Source: Candidatus Gastranaerophilales bacterium (GTDB lineage Bacteria; Cyanobacteriota; Vampirovibrionia; Gastranaerophilales; Gastranaerophilaceae). From it: a DNA stretch of 64,000 bases. Position numbers and translations under genes: made by a program. The notes below the pieces were generated by a model, which saw only the letters and a program-made list of their open reading frames with translations, did not search any database and was not told the DNA's origin. Where the stretch lies: contig CALUUI010000003.1 of NCBI GenBank assembly GCA_944323925.1, positions 62,001 to 126,000 of the forward strand, given 5' to 3'. Below, piece after piece: positions 52,204 through 63,017 of the stretch. Every line of letters starts with the position of its first letter. The first letter of the stretch is position 1.

Positions 52204-52225
52204 AAGGCGCATATTAATGCGCCTT
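52204..52225 (-). terminator. Hairpin after rubrerythrin, probable terminator
   Basis: AAGGCGCAT (52204-52212) with ATGCGCCTT (52217-52225), loop ATTA. On the minus strand it is followed by a weak T-rich stretch. Confidence 0.6.
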
Positions 52226-52241
52226 GCTTTCGGGGAGAAAA

Positions 52242-52787
52242 CTAGTAATTTTCTGCTTTTACAAAGAAAAATGCTTTTGGATGTTTGCATACAGGACATA
52301 TTTCAAGTGCTTTATCACCTTCATAAACATGACCACAGTTTGCACATTCCCATCTTACTTTTTCTGATTTTTCAAATACCTTGCCTGTTTTTACATTTTC
52401 AAGTAGTTTTCTGTATCTTTCTTCGTGTTCTTTTTCTATCTTTCCTACTAATTCAAATAATGCAGCTATTCTGGTAAAACCTTCCTCTTTCGCTTCTTTT
52501 GCAAATTTTGCATACATATCGGTCCATTCGTAATTCTCTCCCGCTGCTGCATCCTCTAAGTTGATTAGTGTTTCCGGTATTCCGTCACCGTGTAATAACT
52601 TAAACCAGATCTTTGCGTGTTCTTTTTCATTATTTGCTGTTTCTTCAAATAATTTGCTTATTTGAACATATCCTTCTTTTTTTGCTTGTGATGCATAATA
52701 GGTATATTTATTTCTTGCTTGTGATTCACCTGCAAATGCTTCCATTAAATTCTTTTCTGTTTTTGTCCCTTTTAAGTTTTCTTCCAT
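52242..52787 (-). CDS. rbr: Rubrerythrin
   Basis: 181 aa. N-terminal di-iron four-helix bundle ([55 protein letters not shown]) and C-terminal rubredoxin-like site ([22 protein letters not shown]). Reduces hydrogen peroxide in anaerobes. Lies 17 bases after perR on the same strand, so the regulator and its usual target share a transcript. Confidence 0.96.
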   Translation of the reverse strand: MEENLKGTKTEKNLMEAFAGESQARNKYTYYASQAKKEGYVQISKLFEETANNEKEHAKIWFKLLHGDGIPETLINLEDAAAGENYEWTDMYAKFAKEAKEEGFTRIAALFELVGKIEKEHEERYRKLLENVKTGKVFEKSEKVRWECANCGHVYEGDKALEICPVCKHPKAFFFVKAENY

Positions 52788-52804
52788 AACGTATTCCTTT
52801 CTGT

Positions 52805-53176
52805 TTACTTATTTGAACATTCTTTGCAAATTCCTTTAAATATAATATCGTAGCTTAGTACCTTAAAATCATTTTCTATATTTAATTGTGGAATTTGTGT
52901 TGTTTCTTTCTCTATATCAAATATACGGTTGCATTTTGTGCATATTAAATGGTAATGCTCGTGTATATTGTGATCAAAGTGCGAGCTACTATCTAAGCCG
53001 TCTATTTTTTTTATTATTCCTTCCTTTGCTAAACGGTTGAGATTTCTGTATAATGTGCCTTTACTTATATTTTTGTCTTTTTCGTGCACTTTAATATACA
53101 ACTCTTCCGCATTCGGATGAATAGCATATTCTTTTAATGTCTCTAAAATAAGTTCGCGTTGTCTAGAATAATTCAT
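52805..53176 (-). CDS. perR: Fur-family peroxide regulator (PerR-like)
   Basis: 123 aa. Winged helix ([39 protein letters not shown]) and a dimerisation half with [16 protein letters not shown] and GICKECSNK, giving the two CxxC pairs of the structural zinc site. The rbr gene downstream favours PerR over Fur or Zur. Metal sensing by histidine oxidation is established for PerR; whether the sensing ligands are all present was not aligned. Confidence 0.85.
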   Translation of the reverse strand: MNYSRQRELILETLKEYAIHPNAEELYIKVHEKDKNISKGTLYRNLNRLAKEGIIKKIDGLDSSSHFDHNIHEHYHLICTKCNRIFDIEKETTQIPQLNIENDFKVLSYDIIFKGICKECSNK

Positions 53177-53209
53177 CTTTCACCAAAAGTAGTAATAATT
53201 CCTATTTTT

Positions 53210-53237
53210 ATTTTAAACTATTTTTGAAATTTGTCAA
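53210..53237 (-). promoter_or_regulatory. Promoter of perR-rbr
   Basis: On the minus strand TTGACA (53232-53237), 16 nt, TAAAAT (53210-53215). The surrounding sequence is AT-rich; no convincing TTATAAT-N-ATTATAA box was found. Confidence 0.6.
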
Positions 53238-53343
53238 CCCTATTATATTGTCTTGGTATACTAGCTCGAATTATTAATAAAATCTTAAGTAATTTTTTGA
53301 TTAAATAGTTTGTGATATGATATATCTAATATGAGGAGTAGAC

Positions 53344-55983
53344 ATGATTGGATTTTTATTAAAATTACTTGGGAACCCAAATGAAAAGAAAATAAAACAT
53401 ATGATGGGGATTGTGGATAGAATAAATTCACTTGAGCCTGAGTTTGAGAAATTATCGGATGATGAATTAAGGGCAAAGACTGATGAATTTAAATCAATTT
53501 TGGCGAAGCGCCCGACTTCAGATAATCCTAAGGCTGATAGGATTTTAGAAAAAGAAGCATTAGATTCAATATTACCGGAAGCATTTGCGGTTGTAAGGGA
53601 AGCTGGTAAACGTGTTTTAAATATGCGACATTTTGATGTACAGTTAATTGGCGGATATTTTTTGCATAATGCTCATATAGCCGAGATGAGAACAGGTGAA
53701 GGTAAAACATTAGTTGCAACATTACCTGCGTATTTAAACGCTCTTACAGGTAAAGGTGTTCACGTTATTACAGTAAATGATTACCTTGCAAAGCGTGATA
53801 GTGAATGGATGGGTAAGATATATAAATTTTTAGGACTTAGTGTTGGGGTAATATTATCTAATCATAGCTCACCTACCGAATTTGAAGATAAGAGAGCAGC
53901 GTATGCTTGTGATATAACTTATGGTACGAATAATGAATTTGGTTTTGATTATTTGCGTGATAATATGGCTTCAAGTGAGGATATGCTTGTTCAAAGACCA
54001 TATAATTATGCAATTATCGATGAAGTCGACAGTATTTTGATTGATGAGGCAAGAACTCCGCTCATTATAAGTGGTAGAGTTGAGCAATCAGCTGATACAT
54101 ATACTTTGATGTCAAAAGTTGCTCCACAGCTTAAAAAAGATGTGGATTATGAAGTTGATGAAAAAAACAAGAATATCATTTTAACAGAAGATGGTATAGA
54201 TAGAGCGCAGGAGCTTGTAGGGTGTAAGGATTTGTTTGATATAAATACTCAGTATGCCCACCATTTATTACAGGCTCTTAAGGCAAAAGAATTATTTATA
54301 AAAGATACTGATTATGTAGTAAAAGATAATCAGGTTGTAATAGTTGATGAATTTACAGGTCGTTTAATGCAGGGCAGACGTTGGTCAGATGGTTTGCATC
54401 AGGCAATTGAAGCAAAAGAAGGTGTAGAAATTCAAGATGAAACGCAAACCCTTGCAAGTATTACCTTCCAAAACTTATTCAGACTTTATCCGAAATTATC
54501 AGGTATGACTGGTACTGCAATGACTGAGGAAGCTGAATTTGGTAAAATTTATAATTTGGAGGTTACATCAATACCGACAAATAAACCGGATATAAGAATT
54601 AATTATCCAGACGTTATATTTAAGACAGAGGTCGTAAAGTATAATAAGGTTGTTGACGATATTATAAAGCAGCACGAATTAGGTCGTCCTGTTTTGGTTG
54701 GTACTATAAGTATTGAAAAATCAGAATACTTGTCATCTCTGTTGAAAAAACGAGGTATAAAGCATAACGTATTGAATGCAAAGCAGCACGAGCGAGAAGC
54801 ATATATTATTGCGCAAGCAGGTCGATACGGAGCAGTGACGATTGCAACCAATATGGCAGGTCGTGGTACCGATATTTTGTTAGGTGGTAATGCTGAGTAC
54901 TTGGCAAAAGAGAAACTTGAAGAAATGAAGGTTACTCCAGATACTCCTGATTATGAAAATATCAAAAAACGAGTATTAGAAGAAACGAAGAAACTGACCG
55001 AAGAGGAACACAGAAAGGTTGTTGAAGTAGGCGGTTTGCATGTCATTGGTACGGAAAGACACGAATCAAGACGTATAGATAACCAGTTAAGAGGTCGTGC
55101 GGCACGTCAGGGAGATCCTGGGTCAACAAGATTTTTCTTATCTCTGCAAGATAATTTGATGAGAATTTTTGGCGGGGATAAAATGACTGCTATTATGAAT
55201 ATGATGAATGCAGATGAAGATATGGAAATAGAATCGTCTATTATTACACGTCAAATTCAAGCTGCACAAAAGAAGGTTGAAACTTATCACTTTGATATAA
55301 GAAAGAGCGTATTAGAATACGACGACGTTATGAATATTCAAAGAGAAAAATTCTATGCTCAACGTAGAAAGGTTCTTAAGGGTAAAGGTTTAAGAGAAGA
55401 TATTAAGTATATGATAGAACGCGAAATAGATAGACTTCTTAAATCTTATATTACACCTGAAATGAATCCTGAGGAATATGTAAAAGAGGATTTGGAAACG
55501 CTTGTAAAAGAGCTTCATTCAACAATTCCGCAACTTTCTTATATTGGGTTTGATGATATTAAAAATTATAAATATCAAAGAATTTATGATAATTTAAAAG
55601 ACGCAGCACTGAAGGCTTATGATGATCATGAAGAAGAAATTATTAATTTCTATAATAGTATAATGAAACAGTATAATGGTGAGGCTTATGTAGAGCAGGT
55701 TCCATTTACTGATGATAATCTTGTTCGTTCGCTTGAAAGAGATATTTTACTAAGAGTCGTTGATAATCGTTGGATTGATCATCTTCATAATATCGATATG
55801 CTAAGAGAAGGTATTGGTCTAAGGGCTTATGGGCAAAAAGATCCTTTGATTGAGTATAAAAAAGAAGCGTATGATTTATTTAACAATATGATGTATGAAA
55901 TTCAAGGTAATACCGTAAAACATTTGTTCAGAGCAAAATTCGGTATTCAGTTTGTGGATGGAACAGAGCAAGAAATGGTGTAG
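53344..55983 (+). CDS. secA: Protein translocase ATPase SecA
   Basis: 879 aa. DEAD-type motor: [20 protein letters not shown] (Walker A), [20 protein letters not shown] (Walker B DEVD), the preprotein cross-linking domain, [35 protein letters not shown]. The helical scaffold [20 protein letters not shown] is present. The C-terminal zinc SecB-binding tail is absent; the protein ends [12 protein letters not shown]. Drives secretion through SecYEG. GAGGAG precedes the ATG. Confidence 0.97.
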   Translation: MIGFLLKLLGNPNEKKIKHMMGIVDRINSLEPEFEKLSDDELRAKTDEFKSILAKRPTSDNPKADRILEKEALDSILPEAFAVVREAGKRVLNMRHFDVQLIGGYFLHNAHIAEMRTGEGKTLVATLPAYLNALTGKGVHVITVNDYLAKRDSEWMGKIYKFLGLSVGVILSNHSSPTEFEDKRAAYACDITYGTNNEFGFDYLRDNMASSEDMLVQRPYNYAIIDEVDSILIDEARTPLIISGRVEQSADTYTLMSKVAPQLKKDVDYEVDEKNKNIILTEDGIDRAQELVGCKDLFDINTQYAHHLLQALKAKELFIKDTDYVVKDNQVVIVDEFTGRLMQGRRWSDGLHQAIEAKEGVEIQDETQTLASITFQNLFRLYPKLSGMTGTAMTEEAEFGKIYNLEVTSIPTNKPDIRINYPDVIFKTEVVKYNKVVDDIIKQHELGRPVLVGTISIEKSEYLSSLLKKRGIKHNVLNAKQHEREAYIIAQAGRYGAVTIATNMAGRGTDILLGGNAEYLAKEKLEEMKVTPDTPDYENIKKRVLEETKKLTEEEHRKVVEVGGLHVIGTERHESRRIDNQLRGRAARQGDPGSTRFFLSLQDNLMRIFGGDKMTAIMNMMNADEDMEIESSIITRQIQAAQKKVETYHFDIRKSVLEYDDVMNIQREKFYAQRRKVLKGKGLREDIKYMIEREIDRLLKSYITPEMNPEEYVKEDLETLVKELHSTIPQLSYIGFDDIKNYKYQRIYDNLKDAALKAYDDHEEEIINFYNSIMKQYNGEAYVEQVPFTDDNLVRSLERDILLRVVDNRWIDHLHNIDMLREGIGLRAYGQKDPLIEYKKEAYDLFNNMMYEIQGNTVKHLFRAKFGIQFVDGTEQEMV

Positions 55984-55984
55984 A

Positions 55985-56569
55985 ATGTTTACATTTGATG
56001 AGAAGAAAAAGATTATTGATACATTAGAAAACGATGGTGTGATAGCTTTTGTTACAGATACGGTCTGGGGGCTTGGGTGCTTGCCTGAAAGCAGTAAGGC
56101 TGTAAAGAAAATATATGAAATTAAAAACAGAGAAGCAGAAAAACCGTTAATTTTAATGTCTAATGAAGTATACAATCTTCTTCCTTATGTAAAACCTGTT
56201 CCAATGGTTGCTCAACGATTGATTAAAGCTCATTTCCCTGGGGCTCTTACTGTTGTGCTTGATAAAAGTTCTTTAACCCCTGATTATATGACTTCAGGCA
56301 TGAAAACAGTTGGGATAAGGGTTCCGGATAATGCAGTGTTTGCTGAGATTTGTAAAATTATTCCTAATCATGTATTAGCGACGACAAGTGCTAATATATC
56401 ACACGAGCCTCCTGCATTAACATACGAGGAGGCTGTGGATTGTGTAGGAAGTAAGGTTGGTTATATTGTTAGGGATTATGGCTATAAATCTCAGGGTATT
56501 GCATCAACTGTTATTGGTATTGTTAATGATGAAGTAAAGATTTACCGCCAAGGAGTTATTGAGATTTAA
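55985..56569 (+). CDS. tsaC: Sua5/YciO/YrdC-family threonylcarbamoyl-AMP synthase
   Basis: 194 aa from ATG 55985, one base after the secA stop; an in-frame ATG within secA is less likely. GVIAFVTDTVWGLGC, YEIKNREAEKPLILM and FPGALTVVLDKSS followed by TVGIRVPDN and LATTSANISHEPP are YrdC-fold motifs. Makes threonylcarbamoyl-AMP for the t6A37 modification of tRNA. Lacks the extra C-terminal Sua5 domain. No strong binding site, so it may be coupled to secA. Confidence 0.88.
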   Translation: MFTFDEKKKIIDTLENDGVIAFVTDTVWGLGCLPESSKAVKKIYEIKNREAEKPLILMSNEVYNLLPYVKPVPMVAQRLIKAHFPGALTVVLDKSSLTPDYMTSGMKTVGIRVPDNAVFAEICKIIPNHVLATTSANISHEPPALTYEEAVDCVGSKVGYIVRDYGYKSQGIASTVIGIVNDEVKIYRQGVIEI

Positions 56570-56573
56570 TTAG

Positions 56574-58043
56574 TTAAGCGGATGCTGCTCCTGTAGAACT
56601 ATTGTTCGAACCTTTAAAGAGTTTTTGAAAAATTCTCTTTATAAAGTTGGTTTGTTCTGTGATTGTATCGTTTGCTACTGTTTGTTCAGGCTGAACCTCC
56701 GGAATTATTGAAGGTTGGGGTTCAGGGATTATTGGAGGCATTTCAGCTACTGCTTCTGCAATATCTTCTTTCATTTTAGGAGCACCAAACCTTCTGTTTG
56801 TTTTCTGGAAGTATTCTATTACATCTTCAAACATTTCTTGTGTAAGTTTTATTGCTTCAGGATCTTTGTTCGCATTTGCTGCTGCAAGTTTTTGCTGCAT
56901 CATTAATTCTACTGCATTATCAATAATATGTGTTACGTCTCTGAAGGATGCTCCGACAAGTTGTTGTGAAAGAGCTTCAATAGCTTCCTGATTTTCAAGT
57001 AGTTCTTTTGCACTTGGATATTTTTCCAGATACATTTTTACAGCGCTCTTTAATGCTTCTTTATCAGGATTGTCTACAAAGATTTTTGTGCCAAATCGGC
57101 TCATTGCAGCTTCATTCATATTTCCTATTTTACCTGTTGAAGTATTGAGAGTTAAGTTTGTTGTTGCAAAGACTTTGATGTTTTTATATTTTTTGAAACT
57201 ATCCATTACTTGTAAGTATGTTTTTATTACTTCTTGTCTTGATAAAGCAGTGTTGCTGTCAAGGTTTTTACTTTCTGCAAGTATTGATTCAATTTCATCA
57301 AATAACACAAAGAATTCTCGATTTGGTTCTTTTTTCGCACATTCTATTATTGCATCTGCTTTTTCTTTTAAGTTTACAGATGTTTGATACATATATGCAG
57401 AACCTTCTTGAGCCAGTGCAAATGTTGCAACATTTGCGTCAACTTCTTTTGCTGCTGATTTTACAAAGTTAGTTTTACCTGTTCCCGGAGGTCCGTGTAA
57501 GATACAAGCCATTCCCGGGTCAACGTTTTCTTTCATAAATAAATCTCTATGCTTTAGAGGATTAATTACTTTGGTTTGGAATTGCTGTTTTGCTTCTTCC
57601 ATTCCAGGTAATTTGCTTAATGTTATTATAGATTCATCATTTTTATAGTTTTCAAATAATGTTTTAGGTGTGTTCTTTTTACCTAATCCGCCAAGTAAAG
57701 GCTTTAAGCTAATTGCAATAAGAATAGTAAGAACTACAGATGTGACTAAACCTGCTACTTTATAAAAATTATCCCAATTAAATTTCTTTTTGGGTTGTTG
57801 CGTATATTGTAAAGAACGAGGATTATTAACAGGTAACATAATCACGTTTGGTCTTGGTGGAGTGTTTGTTGTACCTGCCTTAGAACCATTTGGTTGATTA
57901 TTAATAACCGGTTGACGCTTAAATGTATCTTGCTGTGGTTGTGCTATCATAACTACAGGCGTTCGTTTCGGTTGTGAATTGTTGGTATAATTCTCAGTTT
58001 GTGATTGAGATATTGGGCTTGCACCAAAATTGACTTTATACAT
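56574..58043 (-). CDS. Membrane-tethered AAA+ ATPase, no protease domain
   Basis: 489 aa from ATG 58041-58043, with AAGGAAGTG upstream. Order: tag MYKVNFGASPISQSQ; Q/P/N-rich disordered part to about 88; membrane helix 94-119 (FYKVAGLVTSVVLTILIAIS); AAA module with Walker A HGPPGTGKT (183-191), Walker B FFVLFDE (244-250), sensor ATTN (293-296) and arginine RFGTK (316); a helical lid; Pro-rich tail. Resembles the AAA core of FtsH or spastin-type proteins, but there is no HExxH peptidase or MIT domain. Probably remodels proteins at the membrane. It converges on tsaC and has a long AT-rich upstream region. Confidence 0.75.
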   Translation of the reverse strand: MYKVNFGASPISQSQTENYTNNSQPKRTPVVMIAQPQQDTFKRQPVINNQPNGSKAGTTNTPPRPNVIMLPVNNPRSLQYTQQPKKKFNWDNFYKVAGLVTSVVLTILIAISLKPLLGGLGKKNTPKTLFENYKNDESIITLSKLPGMEEAKQQFQTKVINPLKHRDLFMKENVDPGMACILHGPPGTGKTNFVKSAAKEVDANVATFALAQEGSAYMYQTSVNLKEKADAIIECAKKEPNREFFVLFDEIESILAESKNLDSNTALSRQEVIKTYLQVMDSFKKYKNIKVFATTNLTLNTSTGKIGNMNEAAMSRFGTKIFVDNPDKEALKSAVKMYLEKYPSAKELLENQEAIEALSQQLVGASFRDVTHIIDNAVELMMQQKLAAANANKDPEAIKLTQEMFEDVIEYFQKTNRRFGAPKMKEDIAEAVAEMPPIIPEPQPSIIPEVQPEQTVANDTITEQTNFIKRIFQKLFKGSNNSSTGAASA

Positions 58044-58245
58044 AATAAACACTTCCTTAGTACATCTACACACTTATAAAAAAACTCTTAAATAATAAAA
58101 ATTGATAGTTTTCTTATATTGTGTTTACAAAAATTTACAATGTTGTAATCTGTTTAAAATGCCTAAAAGATAAGAAAATTTTAGCAAATTTTTATCCTTG
58201 AAAAACTTATCTTGATTGAATTTAAAGGCGACGAGTTATTAAAAT

Positions 58246-58274
58246 TTGATTTTTAATTTTTTTAACTATATAAT
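58246..58274 (+). promoter_or_regulatory. Promoter of the glyQ operon
   Basis: TTGATT (58246-58251), 17 nt, TATAAT (58269-58274), 38 nt before ATG 58313. Confidence 0.65.
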
Positions 58275-58312
58275 TAACAAGTGTAAAAATTACAATGTAT
58301 AGTTGGGAAAAA

Positions 58313-59194
58313 ATGGCTTTAAATTTTCAAAATCTAATACTTAATTTATCAAAGTTTTGGTCAGATTACGGTTGTATAATTCAACAACCGTACGATATAG
58401 AAAAAGGAGCATCAACGATGAATCCTGCGACGTTCTTACGTTCGTTGGGACCTGAACCTTGGTCAACTGCAATGGTTGAACCTTGCCGTCGTCCGACTGA
58501 TGCCAGATATGGTGAAAATCCAAATAGGCTGGGGCATTATTTCCAATATCAAGTTATTCTAAAACCTTCACCGGATAACGCTCAAGAGCTTTATTTAAAG
58601 AGCTTGGAAGCAATGGGTATAGATTTATCAAAGCACGATGTAAGATTTGTTGAAGATAACTGGGAATCTCCGACTTTAGGTGCCGCAGGTGTAGGTTGGG
58701 AAGTTTGGCTTGATGGTATGGAGATTACACAATTTACTTATTTCCAACAAGTTGGTGGTTTAGAAGTTAAGCCGGTTGCTCTTGAATTAACATACGGGCT
58801 TGAAAGAATTGCTATGTATTTGCAAAATAAAGAGTCTGTTTATGATGTTATGTGGAATGATGAATTGAAATATGGTGATATTTATCTCCAAAACGAAATT
58901 GAACAGTCTAAGTATAATTTTGAATATTCAAATTCGGAATTATTATTTAAGTTATTTGATTTGTATCAACAAGAAGTTAATAACTGTGTGAATGCTGAAT
59001 TGGTTTTACCTGCATATGATTATGTATTAAAGTGTTCACATACATTTAATTTATTGGACGCTCGCGGTGTAATATCAAAAGATGAGCGAATTAATTTTAT
59101 AAATCGAGTACGTACAATGGCATCTGCTGTAGCAAGTTTGTATGTAGAACAACGTAGGAAACTTGGATTTCCGTTATGTAAAGGAAATAATTAA
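58313..59194 (+). CDS. glyQ: Glycine-tRNA ligase alpha subunit
   Basis: 293 aa from ATG 58313 ([20 protein letters not shown]); ATG 58295 would add six residues and neither has a good binding site. [20 protein letters not shown] with [33 protein letters not shown] across the class II core is diagnostic; GAST replaces the common GAGT. The tetrameric enzyme needs GlyS, which normally follows but is absent here; two transporters follow instead. TAATG overlap with the next gene. Confidence 0.95.
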   Translation: MALNFQNLILNLSKFWSDYGCIIQQPYDIEKGASTMNPATFLRSLGPEPWSTAMVEPCRRPTDARYGENPNRLGHYFQYQVILKPSPDNAQELYLKSLEAMGIDLSKHDVRFVEDNWESPTLGAAGVGWEVWLDGMEITQFTYFQQVGGLEVKPVALELTYGLERIAMYLQNKESVYDVMWNDELKYGDIYLQNEIEQSKYNFEYSNSELLFKLFDLYQQEVNNCVNAELVLPAYDYVLKCSHTFNLLDARGVISKDERINFINRVRTMASAVASLYVEQRRKLGFPLCKGNN

Positions 59195-60786
59195 TGACAG
59201 AAAAAAACGACTATCACATTCAATCTTCTCTTATGAGAAGTCTTCTGAAACGTAAAAACCCTGACGAGATGATGGCTGATGCAGCAAAGGGTGGTCTGGA
59301 AAAAACACTTGGTGTCTGGGATTTAATAATTCTAGGCGTAGGCGCTATTATTGGTTCAGGTATCTTTGCTGTCGTTGGAACGGCTGCTGCAAATCCTGGG
59401 ACCGGCGCTGGACCTGCTTTAATGCTTTCAATGGTTATTGCAGCTATTGCTTGTGTTTTTTCAGCTTTATGTTATTCGGAATTCTCATCAATGATTCCTG
59501 TTGCGGGTGGTGCTTACACTTATACTTTTGCAACTTTAGGTGAATTTGCAGCTTGGATGGTTGGTTGGATTTTAATGCTGGAGTACGCAATTGGTTATAT
59601 CGCAGTTGCTTGTGCTTGGTCAAACCATTTTATGCAGTTTTTAGGTGGATTCAAGTCGATTTTGCCGCATTGTGTTACAAATCCTCCTATCTGGTTAGTT
59701 TCAGATTTTCGTTCTGCCAGTGAGTTTTTAACTGCTCAAGGTATTGACCCATCAAGTATTATTCCTAGTTTTGCAGGTATTCCACTATGTATTAATTTAC
59801 CTGCTTTTGTTATCGTTGCAATTATTACTATGATTCTTATAAAAGGTACTAAAGACTCTACCAAGATGGCTGCTATTATGGTTGTTGTTAAACTTGGAGT
59901 TATTGGGCTATTTGTGCTGGCAGGTGCATTTTATGTTCGTCCTGAAAATTGGGTACCTTTTGCTCCTAACGGTTTTAATGGTATATTTATGGGAGCATTT
60001 ATTATCTTCTTTGCATATATAGGTTTTGATGCTCTCGCTACTGCTGCTGAGGAGTGTAAAAATCCGCAAAAAGATTTACCTATTGGTATTATTGGATCTT
60101 TACTGGTTACAACAGTTGTTTATGTTTTAGTTGCTCTTGTTTTAACAGGTGTTATTAAAACAAATGCGGGGGCTGTTCCTCAAGAATTCCTAAAAGCACC
60201 AATGGCTTATGTTATGGAAATGGTTGGGCAAAATTGGGTTGCTGGTTTAATCTCGGTTGGTTCCCTTGCTGGTTTGACTTCTGTATTATTAGTTTTACAG
60301 TTAGCTGCTACCAGAATTCTTTTTGCGATGAGCCGTGATAATTTCTTACCAAGTATTTTTCAAAAACTTCACCCTAAGTTTAATACTCCATATATTTTAA
60401 CTTGGGTTGTAGGTATTATTTGTATGATTGGTACTTTGACTCTGGATTTGAATGTGGCTTCTGAGCTTTGTAACTTTGGTACATTTACTTCATTTATAAT
60501 AGTTTGCGTAGCCGTTTTGATTTTGAGGAAAATAGACCCTGACAGACCAAGACCTTTTAAAGTTCCTTTCTCACCTTGGTTCCCGCTTGCCGGAATTATA
60601 CTCTGTTGCGGGCTTATGATTTTCTCTATGGTGATAAAGCATTCTCTTTCTGCTTTATTATTCCCTGTTTGGGTTATTGTAGGCATTGCTATTTATGCTT
60701 GCTATGGCTATAAGAAAAATAGATTGGTTGAAAATAATTTTGCACTGGATGAAATAGAAAAAGATGAACATAAAATTACTACTTAA
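59194..60786 (+). CDS. APC-family amino acid permease, first of a tandem pair
   Basis: 530 aa, about 12 membrane helices. APC signature VWDLIILGVGAIIGSGIF, then YSEFSSMIPVAGGAYTYTF, FFAYIGFDALATAAEECKNP and RKIDPDRPRPFKVPF, as in YfnA/cationic amino-acid-transporter-like proteins. Substrate not predictable. Starts within the glyQ stop codon, so co-translated with it. Strongly similar along its length to the next gene. Confidence 0.88.
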   Translation: MTEKNDYHIQSSLMRSLLKRKNPDEMMADAAKGGLEKTLGVWDLIILGVGAIIGSGIFAVVGTAAANPGTGAGPALMLSMVIAAIACVFSALCYSEFSSMIPVAGGAYTYTFATLGEFAAWMVGWILMLEYAIGYIAVACAWSNHFMQFLGGFKSILPHCVTNPPIWLVSDFRSASEFLTAQGIDPSSIIPSFAGIPLCINLPAFVIVAIITMILIKGTKDSTKMAAIMVVVKLGVIGLFVLAGAFYVRPENWVPFAPNGFNGIFMGAFIIFFAYIGFDALATAAEECKNPQKDLPIGIIGSLLVTTVVYVLVALVLTGVIKTNAGAVPQEFLKAPMAYVMEMVGQNWVAGLISVGSLAGLTSVLLVLQLAATRILFAMSRDNFLPSIFQKLHPKFNTPYILTWVVGIICMIGTLTLDLNVASELCNFGTFTSFIIVCVAVLILRKIDPDRPRPFKVPFSPWFPLAGIILCCGLMIFSMVIKHSLSALLFPVWVIVGIAIYACYGYKKNRLVENNFALDEIEKDEHKITT

Positions 60787-62299
60787 CAATTTGCTCAAAT
60801 GCAAAAGTACTGATGAATTAATTGAAGCAACTCAAAAATCAGAGCTTAAAAAAACATTAAATGTTTTTGATTTAATTGTAATCGGTATAGGTGCAGTTGT
60901 TGGTACGGGTATTTTTACAATAATTGGTACGGCAATAGTCGGGACGCCTGATTCTGCCGGAGCAGGACCTGCTATTATACTTTCGATGGTACTTGCTGCC
61001 ATTGCCTGTGTGTTTACTGCTCTTTGTTATTCTGAAATTGCTTCTATGATTCCGGTTGCCGGTAGTGCATATACTTATACTTATGCTACTATGGGTGAGT
61101 TTATGGCGTGGATGGTAGGCTGGATTTTGATGCTTGAGTACGCTATTGGCAATATTACTGTTGCAAGCGCTTGGACAGGGTATTTGGTACAATTATTAAG
61201 AGGTTTTAAACAATATTTGCCTGATTTTATTGTTCATTTCCCTCTATGGCTTAGAAATGACTATATAACAATGCTTAGAATGTGTAAGCACTACGGATGG
61301 GATATTCATGATAAAATTCCTCATTTGTTTGGAGTGATTCCTATATCTGTTAATTTACCGTCGGTGTTTATCGTTTTAGCTCTTACTCTTTTACTTATTA
61401 GAGGGGTGAAGGAGTCAACCAGAGTAGCAAGTATCATGGTTGGTTTAAACTTATTTATGATTATAAGTTTTGTTCTCGTCGGTTCTTTCTATGTTAAACC
61501 TGAGAATTGGACACCGTTTATGACAAATGGATTTGAAGGTGTATTTATGGGCGCTTTCTTAATCTTCTTTGCATATATTGGCTTTGATGCAATTTCTACT
61601 ACAGCTGAAGAAACAGAAAATCCTCAAAGAGATTTGCCTATAGCAATATTGGGAACACTTATTATTTGTACTATTTTATATGTTTGTGTAGCCCTTGTTT
61701 TAACAGGAATAGTTCCGATTAATCAGATTGATACAGGTGCACCTATTGCCCATGCTATGAGCTTTATTAAAAAAGACTGGTTTGCAGGATTTATTTCTGT
61801 TGGTGCATTGGCTGCATTAACTTCAGTATTATTGATTTATCAACTTGGAACTACAAGAATTTTATATGCTATGAGCAGAGATAGATTTTTGCCGAAAGGT
61901 TGGAGACTTATTCATAAGAAATTTAGAACTCCTTATGTTATGACTTGGTTTGCCGGTATTGCAGTTATTGTGTTCTCTTTGTTTATGGATTTGAGAATCT
62001 CTGCCGAGTTGTGTAATTTTGGTACGTTTACTTCATTTATTATTATTTGTATTGCGGTTCTTATTTTAAGAAAAACTGATCCTGACAGAAAAAGACCATT
62101 TAAAGTTCCATTTTCACCATTGTTCCCTATATTAGGAATTCTGGTTTGCGGTGGATTGATGATTTATTCGCTTAAGTCTTTACATGAGTCTTCTATTTAC
62201 TTCCCGCTTTGGCTTTTAGCAGGACTTCTAATTTATATATTTTACGGCTATAGACAAAAACGTATTGAAGATGCTCAAAAGGATCGTTCTAACAATTAG
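60764..62299 (+). CDS. APC-family amino acid permease, second of a tandem pair
   Basis: 511 aa, about 12 helices, clear paralogue of the preceding gene: VFDLIVIGIGAVVGTGIF, YSEIASMIPVAGSAYTYTY, FFAYIGFDAISTTAEETENP, RKTDPDRKRPFKVPF. ATG 60764 lies 23 bases inside the end of the first gene. Differences cluster in the loop after the fourth helix and around residues 170-195, plausible specificity regions. Ends two bases before comF. Confidence 0.88.
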   Translation: MNIKLLLNNLLKCKSTDELIEATQKSELKKTLNVFDLIVIGIGAVVGTGIFTIIGTAIVGTPDSAGAGPAIILSMVLAAIACVFTALCYSEIASMIPVAGSAYTYTYATMGEFMAWMVGWILMLEYAIGNITVASAWTGYLVQLLRGFKQYLPDFIVHFPLWLRNDYITMLRMCKHYGWDIHDKIPHLFGVIPISVNLPSVFIVLALTLLLIRGVKESTRVASIMVGLNLFMIISFVLVGSFYVKPENWTPFMTNGFEGVFMGAFLIFFAYIGFDAISTTAEETENPQRDLPIAILGTLIICTILYVCVALVLTGIVPINQIDTGAPIAHAMSFIKKDWFAGFISVGALAALTSVLLIYQLGTTRILYAMSRDRFLPKGWRLIHKKFRTPYVMTWFAGIAVIVFSLFMDLRISAELCNFGTFTSFIIICIAVLILRKTDPDRKRPFKVPFSPLFPILGILVCGGLMIYSLKSLHESSIYFPLWLLAGLLIYIFYGYRQKRIEDAQKDRSNN

Positions 62300-62301
62300 T
62301 T

Positions 62302-62943
62302 ATGAAAAAATTTTTTTCTGGTTTATTAGATTTGATATACAAGCAAAAGTGCTATTGCTGCGGACGTTCCTATGAAAATAAAATTCTTTGCTCAAATTGT
62401 TATGATGAGTTAGAAAAATCGGCATTTCTGCCTTCTAAATTTGTCGCAGGTGTTGATGTGTATTGTGCCGGTAGATATAATAAGTCTTTGCAGAAAATTA
62501 TCAGAGGTTTAAAATATCACAAGAAAAAAGAATTAGCATACTATATTGCACAATTTATGTATGAATATTGGTGTGGCTTAAATCTAAAAGGTGAGTTCGA
62601 AATAGTACCCGTACCTCTGCATAAATCACGCTTGAAAAAACGAAAGTATAATCAAGTAGATTTAATTGCAGATGAATTCTCTAAATTGTCAGGATATACT
62701 GTTAATAAATCTTTAATTGTAAGAACAAAAAATACTAAGCCCCAATACAAATTATCACGAATTGAACGCTTGGAAAATTTGAAAAACTCATTTGAAGTTC
62801 ATAAAGAAAATTATAACGGTAAAAGGTTGTTAATAGTTGATGATATTTCTACAACCGGTTCAACTTTTGAGGTGATTGTAAATACACTAAAATATAACGG
62901 AATAAATAATATGTTATGTTTTGCAGCTGCAACACCGTTTTAA
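62302..62943 (+). CDS. comF: ComF-family phosphoribosyltransferase-like protein
   Basis: 213 aa. N-terminal zinc finger CYCCGRSYENKILCSNC and C-terminal PRPP-binding loop RLLIVDDISTTGSTFE, preceded by VPVPLHKSRLKKRKYNQVDL. ComF is needed for DNA uptake in naturally competent bacteria, but homologues are common without competence, and no other com gene is here. Last of the glyQ-APC-APC-comF run. Confidence 0.88.
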   Translation: MKKFFSGLLDLIYKQKCYCCGRSYENKILCSNCYDELEKSAFLPSKFVAGVDVYCAGRYNKSLQKIIRGLKYHKKKELAYYIAQFMYEYWCGLNLKGEFEIVPVPLHKSRLKKRKYNQVDLIADEFSKLSGYTVNKSLIVRTKNTKPQYKLSRIERLENLKNSFEVHKENYNGKRLLIVDDISTTGSTFEVIVNTLKYNGINNMLCFAAATPF

Positions 62944-63017
62944 TTCAAATATTTCCTAATATTGAGAGGATATAGACAAATAAAATTTACTTGATAAAAT
63001 AAAAGGTAAAGAGGTTA

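Noticed and set aside
56574-58043. FtsH protease
   Set aside because: AAA core is similar but there is no HExxH zinc-peptidase motif and the sequence ends in a Pro-rich tail.
62302-62943. Evidence for natural competence from comF
   Set aside because: Single ComF-like genes are widespread without competence and no other com or pil gene is present.
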